A stretch of 64,000 nt of DNA, from contig NZ_JBNCAN010000009.1 of NCBI RefSeq assembly GCF_049808615.1, positions 75,635 through 139,634 on the forward strand, given 5' to 3'. Below the pieces are notes generated by a model. That model searched no databases. It saw only the letters and a list, made by a program, of their open reading frames with translations, and was not told the origin of the DNA. The position numbers were made by a program, and so were the translations under genes. Shown here piece by piece: positions 24,970-34,101 of the stretch. Positions within the stretch are counted from its first letter, which is position 1, and the number at the start of each line of letters is the position of its first letter. Source of the stretch: Modicisalibacter sp049808615 (lineage in GTDB: Bacteria > Pseudomonadota > Gammaproteobacteria > Pseudomonadales > Halomonadaceae).

Positions 24970-27246
24970 ATGCCCATGCTCGATGTCCTACGTCGCATCG
25001 TCCAGGAGGTCAACGGAGCTCGTAGCCTCGAGGCTGCGTTGGCTACCGTGGTGCGGCGTGTACGCAAGGCAATGCGCACCGATGTCTGCTCCATCTATCT
25101 ATACGACCCTGTGCGGGAGCGGTTGGTGCTCAAGGACACCATCGGTCTGCGTACCCAGGCGATCGGGTTGGTGGCATTGCGTCTGGGCGAGGGGCTGGTA
25201 GGACTTGTCGGTCAGCGCGAGGAAACTCTCAACCTCGAAGATGCCCCGGCCCACCCTTATTTCCGCTACTTCAAGGAGACCGGTGAAGAGCGTTTTTCCA
25301 GTTTTCTGGGTGTGCCGATCATTCACCAGCGGCGCATGCTCGGTGTGCTGGTCGTGCAACAGAAGGGCAAGCGTCGCTACGACGAAGGCGATGAAGCGTT
25401 CTTGATCACCATGGCGGCGCAGCTTGCCGGTGTGCTCGCTCATGCCATCGCCACCGGAACGCTCAACCAACCCACGCGTGCCGATGGCATGGCCATGTTC
25501 AAGGGGGTTGCCGCTTCGCCGGGCATGGTCATCGGCGAGGCGCTGGTCATCGCGCCCTTGGCCGATCTGGATAACGTGCCGGATTTGCTCCCCACGGATA
25601 CCGAGGGTGAGATCCGGCGCTTGCGAGAGGCGATCGACCGGGTGCGCGGTGAGATGCGTCGTACCGGTGAGCGTCTGGCCAACCGGATATCCGCGCAGGA
25701 ACTCGCGCTTTTCGATGCCTACGAGCAGATGCTGGCGGATACCGCGCTGGGGCAGGAGGTAGAGAAGCGCATCCTGGAGGGGCAGTGGGCCCCCGGCGCA
25801 TTGGCGGATGTCGTGCGCCGCCATGTCCATTACCTGGAGCGAGTGGACGACGACTATCTGCGGGAACGATCCGCGGACATTCGCGATCTGGGCCGACGAG
25901 TGCTGACCTATTTGCAGGAGGAGAGTCCGCGCACCATCGACACCATCCCGCAGCGGTGCATTCTCGTGGCCGAGCAGATCGATGTGGCGATGCTCGGTGA
26001 GCTACCCCGGGAGAGGCTCGTGGGTCTGGTATCGATCAGCGGTTCGAGTACTTCTCATGTCGCGATCCTGGCCCGTGCGATGGGCATTCCGACCATATTG
26101 GGCATGGTCGACCTCCCCTTGCAACGGCTCAACGATGCACCGGTGATCCTCGATGGGCATCGTGGTCGCTTGTTCGTCCGTCCGGATAACGAGCTGGTGA
26201 GTCAGTATCAAGAACAGATTGCCGAGGAACAGGCACTGGCCGAGGTGCTCGAACATGAGCAGCATCTACCCAGCGAGACTCCGGATCGCCATGCCATGGC
26301 CCTGATGGTCAATACCGGCCTGGCAGTCGATGCGGTCGCACAGCTCAAGCCGCGCATTGCTGGAGTGGGGCTTTACCGTACCGAGGTGCCCTTCATGATC
26401 ACCGAACGCTTTCCCAGCGAGCAGGAGCAGGAAAGACTGTATCGCGAACAATTGGAAAGCTTTGCTCCATTACCGGTGACCATGCGTACCCTGGATATCG
26501 GCGGTGATAAGGATTTGCCCTATTTTCCCATTCAAGAGGCCAACCCCTTTCTCGGCTGGCGCGGCATTCGCGTGACTCTGGATCACCCCGAGGTACTGAT
26601 GGTGCAGTTGCGCGCCATGCTGCGGGCCTCCGTGGGAAGCGATAATCTGCATATCCTGCTGCCCATGATCACCAATATTGACGAGGTCGATACCGCGCTG
26701 CGGCTTCTCAATCGTGCCCTGGTCGAGTTGGGTGAAGAGGGCGTGACGATTACGCGGCCTCGGGTGGGGGTCATGCTGGAGGTGCCGGCGACGCTCTATC
26801 AGCTCGATGCCTTGGCGGCTCGGGTCGATTTTTTCTCGGTAGGCAGCAACGATCTGACCCAGTACCTGCTGGCGGTGGATCGCAACAACCCGCGCGTCGC
26901 GGAGCTCTATGACGCCTGTCATCCTGCGGTGCTGGCGGCCCTGGCGCGTTTGGCCGATGAAACCGCACAGTTGCAGATGCCCACGACGGTATGTGGCGAA
27001 TTGGCGGGCGATCCGGGGGGCGCACTGCTCCTGATGGGCATGGGCTTCGAGGTGCTGTCCATGAACGCGCCCAGCCTGCCCAAGGTACGTGCCGCCATTC
27101 GCCGCGTCACCCTGACCCAGGCGCGCACGCTGGTCGAGGAGACCTTGCAGTTGCCCACGCCTATAGCGGTTCGGGCGCATCTGACGACGCGCTTCAATGA
27201 ATGGGGATTGGCACATCTGTTGCCGCCCGAGGATTATCGCAAGTGA
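24970..27246 (+). CDS. ptsP: Nitrogen PTS phosphotransferase EI-Ntr
   Basis: A 758-aa cytosolic phosphotransferase that passes phosphate from phosphoenolpyruvate to NPr and links nitrogen and carbon status to regulation. Order: GAF domain (residues 1-165, VCSIYLYD, FLGVPIIHQRRMLGVLVVQQ), PEP-utilising N-domain, swivelling His domain (SGSSTSHVAILARAMGIPTI, His near 358), and the PEP-binding barrel (GLYRTEVPFM, FFSVGSNDLTQYLLAVDRNN, VCGELAGDP). The ATG at 24970 or 24976 could be used. It follows rppH in the usual order. Confidence 0.95.
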   Translation: MPMLDVLRRIVQEVNGARSLEAALATVVRRVRKAMRTDVCSIYLYDPVRERLVLKDTIGLRTQAIGLVALRLGEGLVGLVGQREETLNLEDAPAHPYFRYFKETGEERFSSFLGVPIIHQRRMLGVLVVQQKGKRRYDEGDEAFLITMAAQLAGVLAHAIATGTLNQPTRADGMAMFKGVAASPGMVIGEALVIAPLADLDNVPDLLPTDTEGEIRRLREAIDRVRGEMRRTGERLANRISAQELALFDAYEQMLADTALGQEVEKRILEGQWAPGALADVVRRHVHYLERVDDDYLRERSADIRDLGRRVLTYLQEESPRTIDTIPQRCILVAEQIDVAMLGELPRERLVGLVSISGSSTSHVAILARAMGIPTILGMVDLPLQRLNDAPVILDGHRGRLFVRPDNELVSQYQEQIAEEQALAEVLEHEQHLPSETPDRHAMALMVNTGLAVDAVAQLKPRIAGVGLYRTEVPFMITERFPSEQEQERLYREQLESFAPLPVTMRTLDIGGDKDLPYFPIQEANPFLGWRGIRVTLDHPEVLMVQLRAMLRASVGSDNLHILLPMITNIDEVDTALRLLNRALVELGEEGVTITRPRVGVMLEVPATLYQLDALAARVDFFSVGSNDLTQYLLAVDRNNPRVAELYDACHPAVLAALARLADETAQLQMPTTVCGELAGDPGGALLLMGMGFEVLSMNAPSLPKVRAAIRRVTLTQARTLVEETLQLPTPIAVRAHLTTRFNEWGLAHLLPPEDYRK

Positions 27247-27254
27247 ACCACTGT

Positions 27255-28055
27255 CTAAATGGGCAGAAGGGGCATCGCGAGGCGCTCTCGACGCTCATCG
27301 AGCAGGCGACCCAGCGGGCCGAAGGAGCGCTCGCCGATGGTCAGATTGCCCTCCGCCTGCCAGCTCACCCAGGTGCTGGCGCGAGTGCCGTATTCCTCAC
27401 CTACTATGAACGGTGCCGAGAGAAAGCGCTCGAGGTCCAGACTCACGCCGGTATCAGGCAAGCGGGCATCCTCCGCGGGCCGCTCATCTGCCATCAACGA
27501 CCAGGCCTTGGCGGCAAAGGTGTCATCGTCATCCGCCGCGACATCGGCGATCACGTTGGCAAGACGCTCACGACTGCAAAGTAGCTTTGGCCAGGGCGTG
27601 TCGAGGCTGGCATTGGACAGGCCATGTACGCCGGGGGCAACCTCAAGCAGCCTGGTGGCCGAGGGGCCGTGATGCAGGTGCCATAATGTATCGCCGTCGC
27701 TTACCAGCAGATTGAAGCCGGCGTAGCGGCGTGCCCTGGTCTGGGTCAACTCCGCAAGCCAACTCTTCAAGGTGGCACATTCCAGGGCTTGGCGGACCAA
27801 CTCGCCTCGGCTGGGGCCATCGGCGGGCGCTTCGAACGCCGGAGCGCGGACGTTGGTCACGGCCGCCAGGCGGCCACGCCCATGGGCCGCCAGCCAGGTG
27901 CCGCCGGCACGTAGATCGCGCCCGCCCAGAATGTCGGGCTTATCCTTCCAGCGCTGAAGTGCGGCGGTCGGGCGGGCGTGAAACTCATCACGATTGGCGG
28001 CAAGCCGCAAGGGCGTTTCGCTGCCAGGGCGCCAATCAAATACGATCAGACACAT
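27255..28055 (-). CDS. NRDE-family (TANGO2-like) protein
   Basis: A 266-aa protein of the NRDE family, named from the motif seen here as ANRDEFHARPT. It begins MCLIVFDW; in this N-terminal-nucleophile fold Cys2 would become the N-terminal residue after Met removal. GGRDLRAGGTWLA and AAVTNVRAP are conserved. Eukaryotic relatives (TANGO2) are linked to haem or lipid handling; the bacterial role is unsettled. Its stop is 8 bases from the convergent ptsP stop. Confidence 0.85.
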   Translation of the reverse strand: MCLIVFDWRPGSETPLRLAANRDEFHARPTAALQRWKDKPDILGGRDLRAGGTWLAAHGRGRLAAVTNVRAPAFEAPADGPSRGELVRQALECATLKSWLAELTQTRARRYAGFNLLVSDGDTLWHLHHGPSATRLLEVAPGVHGLSNASLDTPWPKLLCSRERLANVIADVAADDDDTFAAKAWSLMADERPAEDARLPDTGVSLDLERFLSAPFIVGEEYGTRASTWVSWQAEGNLTIGERSFGPLGRLLDERRERLAMPLLPI

Positions 28056-28091
28056 GGAGACTCCATTTATTAAAAAAGCGTTCAGAAAGCA

Positions 28092-28218
28092 CTGAATAAA
28101 TGCCTGCGCGACTCAATCACTGCGTTACGCGGTACGCGGAATCCTCACATATACCCCATATGCTCCGGTTCCTGTGCTCCGGGCGCCTTGTGCTTGAACC
28201 GCTCGTCGATTTATTCAG
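28092..28218. repeat. MITE-like element with terminal inverted repeats
   Basis: A 127-bp non-coding segment bounded by the perfect 10-bp inverted repeats CTGAATAAAT (28092-28101) and ATTTATTCAG (28209-28218). The neighbouring bases are partly symmetric as well. No ORF fits inside. It occupies most of the gap between the NRDE gene and the sensor-receiver gene and looks like a miniature transposable element or dispersed intergenic repeat. Confidence 0.5.
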
Positions 28219-28286
28219 CGTTTCCTTCGTGGTAGCCAATTAATGAAACCAGTAGACTCGCTTCATTGTTGACGACAGAGGTCACG

Positions 28287-30503
28287 ATGCAAGGCATTGC
28301 AGCACGGAAAAATAGCCGGAATGTCCTGCGGCAACGCCTGGCGCGCGCCGCGCTACCCGTGTTGGTGGCAGAAATCTGCTTCTTCTTGATATGCCTGGGG
28401 GTTGGGGTGTGGCTATGGCAGGATATCGAACAGCGCGAACGTCAGGAACACCAGCGCAGCCTGCTCCAAACCCAGGTGCTACAGACTCGCCTGATCGATC
28501 AACACCTGATCGAGCAACAACGCCATCTTCGTCAATTGGGTCTCGCGGTACGACGAGCACTGCAAACCGAAGTGACGCCAAGCGCCCCGACCGCCATGCA
28601 AGCCGATGTGCCTTATCATATGGCGCCCAGCGGCACGATGATGCTGTTCGGTGAAGCGCTTCAGTCAACAGGGGAGCGTTTGAAGACGCTGCTTCCCCAG
28701 CTTTATCTGCTCGAACCATCGCTGGATGGACTGTATCAGAGCGATACCTTGATCAAGCGCATCGTCGTCAGTTTGCCACAGGGATTGTCCGCGCTGGTAC
28801 CGGCCAATGCGGTACCGGCAAACATCGATGAACTGGATTGGCCTTATCCGCCGATCGAAGCAGGCAGCGTCGATGGCAATGCGTCGCCGCTAGGCTGGCA
28901 TGCCCAGAGGGCGGCCTCGATGAAAGAAATGCGCATCGCCGCGCATTATGACGTCACTGATCTTCAAGGCGAGGCATTGGCTCGGCTGTGGCTGGAACTG
29001 GATGTCCAGTATCTGGCTCAGCTTCTACAGGAGTCCCTGGGACCGGGCATTCAGGCCTGGTTGGTCGATGAACAGGACAAGGGACTGCTGAGGGCGGCAC
29101 CTGTCGACTTGCCCGACGATGCCGGACGACGCGGTATTGTCTCCTTGAAGGATGACGACCTGCCAATAGGTGAAAAGACCCCTGCGCAGCTGATCTGGAC
29201 GACGTTGCCCACGAACGGCTGGCGCTTGGTCAGTGTGCAGCATTCAAGCCCCACCGCTCATGCCGGAGGGAATGAACTTTTCTGGCTTGCCCTGATCTGG
29301 AGCCTGGGTAGTCTGCTGCTGCTCGGTGTGCTCTCCGTGTTGATGAACCGATCATTGAGGCGTTGGGACAACGAATTAAAAGCACCGGTCGAGCGTATTG
29401 CGACGCTCAGACAGCGGGTTGCAGGCTGGGCGCCGGCCTGGTCGCCGCCCTTGCCGCCCCCGGAACGGAAGATATCCGAGGCATCCGCGCGTGGGTTGCC
29501 GGACGAACTCCCTCAAGAGCTCGATGCTCTGGAGTCCACGCTGGATGCGCTCAAACGCCAGCCTCAACTGGGCGATCTGCTCGAAACACTGGCCATGCCT
29601 GCGGCGCTGACCCTTGATGATCTCCTGATGGTCGTCAATCCGGCGTTCGAGAGGCTTGTGGGCCACTCTCAGCGCGAGTTGCAGGGGCTCAATGACTCCC
29701 TGTTTCTGATTCCGAATGAGGATGACGACGGCTATGTACGGGTCAAGGGGCGAGATGATACCTGGCGAGTGATGCAGCGCGTCACGAGCGATGACGGGTA
29801 TGGCTATAGCTTGATCCTACTGATCGACGAGTCCAAGTCCCGACATCAGATGCGCCAGCTCTCCCTGGCGCGTGAGCTGGCGCAACAGGATGCGCAGCTC
29901 AAGTCGCATTACCTGGCGCTGCTGCGCCGCGAATTGAAAATATTGTCGGAAGAGCTTGGCAAGAGCGCCGAACCGGATGTCGGTCTACGCGAACATGGCT
30001 CGATGATGATGGAGCTGCTCGACAACCTGAATGAGGAAAACGACGCTCTATTCAGACAGGTAACGCCCAAGCCACCTTCATCTCAGCGAGGACGCTCGGC
30101 GCGCATATTGATCGTCGATGACGGCCCGGTGAATACCGTGTTGGCTCGGGATGTGCTTTCACGCAAGGGGCTTGTGGTGGACACCGCCGGCGGGGGCGAT
30201 GAAGCGCTCGCGCTCATGGAGCAGCATTTTTACGATCTTGTATTCATGGATATTTTCATGCCGGCACCGGACGGCGTCGAAACCACCCGACGCTGGCGCG
30301 AACGAGAACAGGAACAAGAACGAAAACAGCCAGGGCAAGGAGAGCGGCGCAGCGTGCTGGTCGCACTGACCGCCAACGCCAGCGAGCGCGATCGTGAGCG
30401 TTTTTTCGCCGCCGGTATGGATGATTATGTCGCCAAGCCCTATCGACCTCAGGCGCTAATCGATATGATTCGGCGCTGGTTGCCGGACGTCACTATTGCC
30501 TGA
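28287..30503 (+). CDS. Membrane sensor with PAS and receiver domains but no kinase ATPase domain
   Basis: A 738-aa membrane protein. Order: N-terminal helix (VAEICFFLICLGVGVWLW), an extracytoplasmic sensor of about 270 residues, a second helix (FWLALIWSLGSLLLLGVLSVL), a PAS-like region, a helical stretch resembling a degraded dimerisation domain (LKSHYLALLRRELK), and a C-terminal receiver (LIVDDGPVNT, phospho-acceptor Asp in VFMDIFMP, ALTAN, AKPYRP). The N, G1 and G2 boxes of a histidine kinase ATPase are absent, so it cannot autophosphorylate alone. ATG 28287 has AGAGGT upstream. It sits between the ptsP and lgt loci; the signal and partner kinase are unknown. Confidence 0.8.
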   Translation: MQGIAARKNSRNVLRQRLARAALPVLVAEICFFLICLGVGVWLWQDIEQRERQEHQRSLLQTQVLQTRLIDQHLIEQQRHLRQLGLAVRRALQTEVTPSAPTAMQADVPYHMAPSGTMMLFGEALQSTGERLKTLLPQLYLLEPSLDGLYQSDTLIKRIVVSLPQGLSALVPANAVPANIDELDWPYPPIEAGSVDGNASPLGWHAQRAASMKEMRIAAHYDVTDLQGEALARLWLELDVQYLAQLLQESLGPGIQAWLVDEQDKGLLRAAPVDLPDDAGRRGIVSLKDDDLPIGEKTPAQLIWTTLPTNGWRLVSVQHSSPTAHAGGNELFWLALIWSLGSLLLLGVLSVLMNRSLRRWDNELKAPVERIATLRQRVAGWAPAWSPPLPPPERKISEASARGLPDELPQELDALESTLDALKRQPQLGDLLETLAMPAALTLDDLLMVVNPAFERLVGHSQRELQGLNDSLFLIPNEDDDGYVRVKGRDDTWRVMQRVTSDDGYGYSLILLIDESKSRHQMRQLSLARELAQQDAQLKSHYLALLRRELKILSEELGKSAEPDVGLREHGSMMMELLDNLNEENDALFRQVTPKPPSSQRGRSARILIVDDGPVNTVLARDVLSRKGLVVDTAGGGDEALALMEQHFYDLVFMDIFMPAPDGVETTRRWREREQEQERKQPGQGERRSVLVALTANASERDRERFFAAGMDDYVAKPYRPQALIDMIRRWLPDVTIA

Positions 30504-30563
30504 TGCTGAGTTTCATTGATCCTTGGCATTCGTTGTCAGTCGTTTAACTAGCTTGAGAGTTCC

Positions 30564-31391
30564 ATGCTTGAATACCCGCAGATAGATCCCGTTGCCATCG
30601 CCCTTGGCCCGCTGAAGATCCATTGGTACGGCCTGATGTACGTGGTCGGTTTCGTGGGGGCCTGGTGGCTGGGGCGCAAACGCGCGCATCGCCTTGGGCT
30701 CACCCATGAGGACATCGGCGATATGCTCTTCTACGGCGCGCTCGGCGTGGTGTTGGGCGGGCGTATCGGCTATGCGCTGTTCTACGGCTTCGACCGACTG
30801 CTGGACAATCCGCTGTGGCTGTTCCAGATATGGGATGGCGGCATGAGTTTCCACGGTGGCCTGATCGGCGTGCTGATCGCTGCCTGGCTGTTCGCCCGCA
30901 AGCATCGGTTGGCCTTCTTCCAACTGACCGACTTCATCGCCCCCTTGGTGCCCATTGGCCTGGGGGCAGGGCGGATCGGTAATTTCCTCAATGCGGAGCT
31001 GCCCGGGCGTGTGAGTAGCCTGCCCTGGGCCATGCCGTTCCCCGGGATGGGGCCGGAACCGCGTCATCCATCTTCGCTTTACGAGTTCCTGCTGGAAGGC
31101 GTGGTGCTGTTCGCCATTCTCTGGTGGGTGTCGCGTCACCCGCGCCACCGAGGTATGATTTCCGGTCTGTTTCTGGTGTGCTACGGGGTCTTTCGCTTCA
31201 TCGTGGAATTCGTGCGGCTACCGGACCCGCAATTGGGTTTCATCGCCTTCGGCTGGTTGACCATGGGCATGTTGTTGACGCTACCGATGATCGCCGCCGG
31301 CCTGGGCCTGATCGCCTGGTCTCGCCGTCAGCCGGTGGACGGAGCCGCTACTCCTGACGCCACTCAACGCAAGCAAGCCAAACGCTCATGA
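30564..31391 (+). CDS. lgt: Prolipoprotein diacylglyceryl transferase
   Basis: A 275-aa inner-membrane enzyme that adds diacylglycerol from phosphatidylglycerol to the lipobox Cys of prolipoproteins. The signature GAGRIGNFLNAELPGR is present near residues 134-149, with SFHGGLIGVLIA and HPSSLYEFLLEG, and about seven hydrophobic segments. It overlaps thyA by four bases (ATGA), starting a lgt-thyA-folA operon as in Pseudomonas. Confidence 0.96.
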   Translation: MLEYPQIDPVAIALGPLKIHWYGLMYVVGFVGAWWLGRKRAHRLGLTHEDIGDMLFYGALGVVLGGRIGYALFYGFDRLLDNPLWLFQIWDGGMSFHGGLIGVLIAAWLFARKHRLAFFQLTDFIAPLVPIGLGAGRIGNFLNAELPGRVSSLPWAMPFPGMGPEPRHPSSLYEFLLEGVVLFAILWWVSRHPRHRGMISGLFLVCYGVFRFIVEFVRLPDPQLGFIAFGWLTMGMLLTLPMIAAGLGLIAWSRRQPVDGAATPDATQRKQAKRS

Positions 31392-32227
31392 CCATTGCCC
31401 CCCAACAACCCTATTTAGAGCAGCCCGCCCTCGAACAGCCGTATCTGGACCTGATGCAGCGCGTGTTCGAGTCCGGGGTCGAAAAGACCGATCGCACCGG
31501 GGTCGGAACCAGAAGCCTCTTCGGCCACCAGATGCGCTTCGATCTGAGTCGAGGCTTTCCGCTGGTCACCACCAAGAAATTGCATCTGCGCTCGATCATT
31601 CACGAACTGCTGTGGTTCCTGCAGGGGGACACCAACATCGCCTACCTCAAGAAGCATGGGGTGCGCATCTGGGATGAGTGGGCCGACGAGGCGGGGGAGC
31701 TGGGGCCGGTCTACGGCTATCAATGGCGCAGCTGGCCGCATCCTGATGGCGGCCATGTGGATCAGATCGCCAATGTCGTGGATCAGATCAAGCGCAATCC
31801 GGATTCGCGTCGTCTCATCGTGTCGGCCTGGAATCCCGCGCTGATCGATGACATGGCGCTGCCACCGTGCCACGCCCTGTTCCAGTTCTACGTCGCCGAC
31901 GGGAGGCTTTCCTGTCAGCTTTATCAGCGCAGCGCGGATATCTTCCTCGGCGTGCCCTTCAATATCGCAAGCTACGCGCTATTGACTCGGATGATCGCCC
32001 AGGCCTGCGATCTGGCGCCGGGGGAGTTCATTCATACCCTGGGCGATGCCCATCTATATGTGAATCATCTCGAACAGGCCGAATTGCAGCTGTCGCGCAC
32101 TCCGCGGGCGGCGCCGCAACTGAGGCTCAACCCAGAGATCAAGGATCTGTTCGCCTTTCGCTTCGAGGATATCGCCATCGAGGATTATGATCCTCATCCC
32201 CATATCAAGGCCGAGGTCGCGGTATGA
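31388..32227 (+). CDS. thyA: Thymidylate synthase
   Basis: A 279-aa enzyme making dTMP from dUMP and methylene-tetrahydrofolate. The catalytic Cys is in LPPCHALFQFYV near residue 160; DRTGVGTRSLFG, WNPALIDDMALPPC and LYQRSADIFLGVPFNIASYA are family signatures. The N-terminus carries about 13 extra residues (TIAPQQPYLEQPALEQ) before the usual YLDLMQRV start. Four-base overlaps with lgt and folA indicate coupled translation; folA regenerates the folate that this enzyme oxidises. Confidence 0.96.
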   Translation: MTIAPQQPYLEQPALEQPYLDLMQRVFESGVEKTDRTGVGTRSLFGHQMRFDLSRGFPLVTTKKLHLRSIIHELLWFLQGDTNIAYLKKHGVRIWDEWADEAGELGPVYGYQWRSWPHPDGGHVDQIANVVDQIKRNPDSRRLIVSAWNPALIDDMALPPCHALFQFYVADGRLSCQLYQRSADIFLGVPFNIASYALLTRMIAQACDLAPGEFIHTLGDAHLYVNHLEQAELQLSRTPRAAPQLRLNPEIKDLFAFRFEDIAIEDYDPHPHIKAEVAV

Positions 32228-32775
32228 GTTCGACATCCAGAGAGTCCCGGGTCGAGGTGGTGATGGTCGCTGCACTTACCCGCAACGGGGTGATCGGTAT
32301 CGACAATCAATTGCCCTGGCACTTGCCGGAGGATCTCAAGTTCTTCAAGCGCACTACCCTGGGCAAGCCGCTGATCATGGGGCGCAAGACCTTCGAGTCC
32401 ATCGGTCGGCCATTGCCGGGTCGCCTCAACATCGTCGTGACCCGGGATGCCTCCTTTCGCCCCGACGGGGTGCGGGTATGCCACGATCTGGCGAATGCCC
32501 TGGCGGTGGCCGAGTGCCAGGCGAGCGAAGACGGCGCCACGGAGATTGCCGTGATCGGCGGCGGCGAGATATTCACCCAGGCCATGCCCCAGGCCACGCG
32601 GCTCTATCTCACCGAGATAGATACACATCTTGAGGGCGATACCTACTTCCCCGAACTGGACGACGGTCAATGGCGTGAAGTGTCGCGCCTGCCGGCATCG
32701 ACCAACGCCGACAATGCTGCCAAGGGCGGCGAGTCGTGCCCGAATTACGCCTTCGTCGTCTATGAACGCCGCTGA
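32224..32775 (+). CDS. folA: Dihydrofolate reductase
   Basis: A 183-aa NADPH-dependent enzyme reducing dihydrofolate. Motifs: GVIGIDNQLPWHLPEDLKFF near the N-terminus (with the catalytic acidic residue of the family), GKPLIMGRKTFESIGRPLPGR, and IGGGEIFTQAM. It starts inside the thyA stop (ATGA overlap), giving the lgt-thyA-folA order. Confidence 0.95.
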   Translation: MSSTSRESRVEVVMVAALTRNGVIGIDNQLPWHLPEDLKFFKRTTLGKPLIMGRKTFESIGRPLPGRLNIVVTRDASFRPDGVRVCHDLANALAVAECQASEDGATEIAVIGGGEIFTQAMPQATRLYLTEIDTHLEGDTYFPELDDGQWREVSRLPASTNADNAAKGGESCPNYAFVVYERR

Positions 32776-32865
32776 ATGGGCGGATTTGACATTATGGGTG
32801 ATCAACGCTGGTATTGATCACATGACTCGAGATCAGGCCAGACACCAGACAAAAGGAGGCCGCCC

Positions 32866-33708
32866 TTGTTGACGGATCGCGCAGCCGCGCTCTTGGACAC
32901 CCTGGAACATCAGGCACAGTGGAGCCTGGATGAGATAACCCGTTTGCGTCGCCGCCTTGCGGAGCTCGAAGCGGAAAACGTCCAGTTGCGCGATACCTTG
33001 CAGCAACGTGAAACCACCCTTGCCCAGGCGGCGGTGCCGCGCAGCGCCGCCGAGCGGGGTTATCCGTTGCCAAGGCGGTCCATGCCGGAACAAAGAGCGG
33101 AAACGAGAGCGTCGCAAGGAGCGGAAACAACAAGAGCGGAATTGGCAGCGAAATCGATAGCACAGAAGCAAGCGCCGCAAAGCGAATCTCAGGCGCCGCT
33201 GCCAGAGTCCGCAACGCAAGCCTCCCCAGCCTTTTCCGATGGCGAAACGCCAGTACGCCCAACGGCAACGGCTCTCCCCGATGATCAGCCATCAGCCTCT
33301 GGCGATGAGTGGCCGTCGCCTCAAGCGCTACTCGATGAATGGTACCGCCGCTATACCGATACCTTCTTCAAGGGCCATACCCGCCCGCTCAAGGTCGGCG
33401 TACACGAGGATCTGATGCAGCGCGAGCCCTGGCCGGACAAGCTGGTGCGTCGAGCCCTGGCATGCTATGTGCATTTGCCGCGCTATCTCAAGGCGGTACG
33501 TATCGGCGCCGAACGGGTCGATCTGGAAGGGCAGCCCGCGGGGCTGGTGACCGAAGGCGAGGCGCGTCACGCGCGCAAGCAGCTCGAATCCTTGCAGGCC
33601 CAGCAACGCGAGCGCGATGCGGCCAACAAGCGCAATCCGGAAACCCGCAAGAACGCCCGCCTGGATAACAAGCTGAGCGAGCTGCTGGCCAAGCACAGTC
33701 GGCACTGA
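32866..33708 (+). CDS. ProQ/FinO-domain RNA-binding protein with coiled-coil N-terminus
   Basis: A 280-aa protein with a ProQ/FinO RNA-chaperone core at about residues 155-235 (FFKGHTRPLKVGVHEDL, VRRALACYVHLPRYLKAV, VDLEGQPAGLVTEGEARHA), followed by a basic tail. Unlike E. coli ProQ, the core is preceded by a leucine-rich coiled coil (residues 10-45, LRRRLAELEAENVQLRDTL) and an Ala/Gln/Ser-rich linker, suggesting dimerisation. It probably binds sRNAs and mRNA 3' ends. The start is TTG 32866, supported by AAAAGGAGG six bases upstream; another TTG follows directly. A weak terminator-like structure lies at 33732-33774. Confidence 0.85.
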   Translation: MLTDRAAALLDTLEHQAQWSLDEITRLRRRLAELEAENVQLRDTLQQRETTLAQAAVPRSAAERGYPLPRRSMPEQRAETRASQGAETTRAELAAKSIAQKQAPQSESQAPLPESATQASPAFSDGETPVRPTATALPDDQPSASGDEWPSPQALLDEWYRRYTDTFFKGHTRPLKVGVHEDLMQREPWPDKLVRRALACYVHLPRYLKAVRIGAERVDLEGQPAGLVTEGEARHARKQLESLQAQQRERDAANKRNPETRKNARLDNKLSELLAKHSRH

Positions 33709-33731
33709 CGCCAGCAGTCTGCGAAAAGATC

Positions 33732-33774
33732 ACGACCCAGCCCTGCTGAGCAAGAGTCATCAAGGCCGGGTCGT
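33732..33774 (+). terminator. Possible terminator after the ProQ-domain gene
   Basis: ACGACCC at 33732-33738 pairs with GGGTCGT at 33768-33774 around a long loop, followed by a T-rich stretch. The long loop makes it a weaker candidate than the other terminators here. Confidence 0.35.
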
Positions 33775-34071
33775 TTGGTTTTCAAGGCTGCCGCAACCCG
33801 CTCTCAACGCGAAGAACGCAAATAGAGCGGCGACAAGGCATCGCTCTTTTGATCTAAGTCATCTTTCTGCACGATACGGGCTTGAAACTTCTTGCCAGCC
33901 TGCCATCATGAACACTGTTCGCGCTAAACTCATCCAAGCACATGCCGATGATGAAGTGCGATGGAAAGCCCCGAATGTAGGCTGCTGGCGGCATTCGGAT
34001 CAGGGGAGATGGCGGCGTATGGGTGAGCCAGGAAGAATTTTAGCAAAAAGATTAAAAACACTGTTTTTTTC

Positions 34072-34101
34072 TTGTTGCGTTCCTGAAAGACCCAGTATAA
34101 G
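34072..34101 (+). promoter_or_regulatory. Candidate sigma-70 promoter of the porin gene
   Basis: TTGTTG and TATAAG separated by 18 bases, just downstream of an AT-rich tract that could act as an UP element or OmpR-type site. It implies a leader of roughly 125 bases before the porin ATG. Confidence 0.4.
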
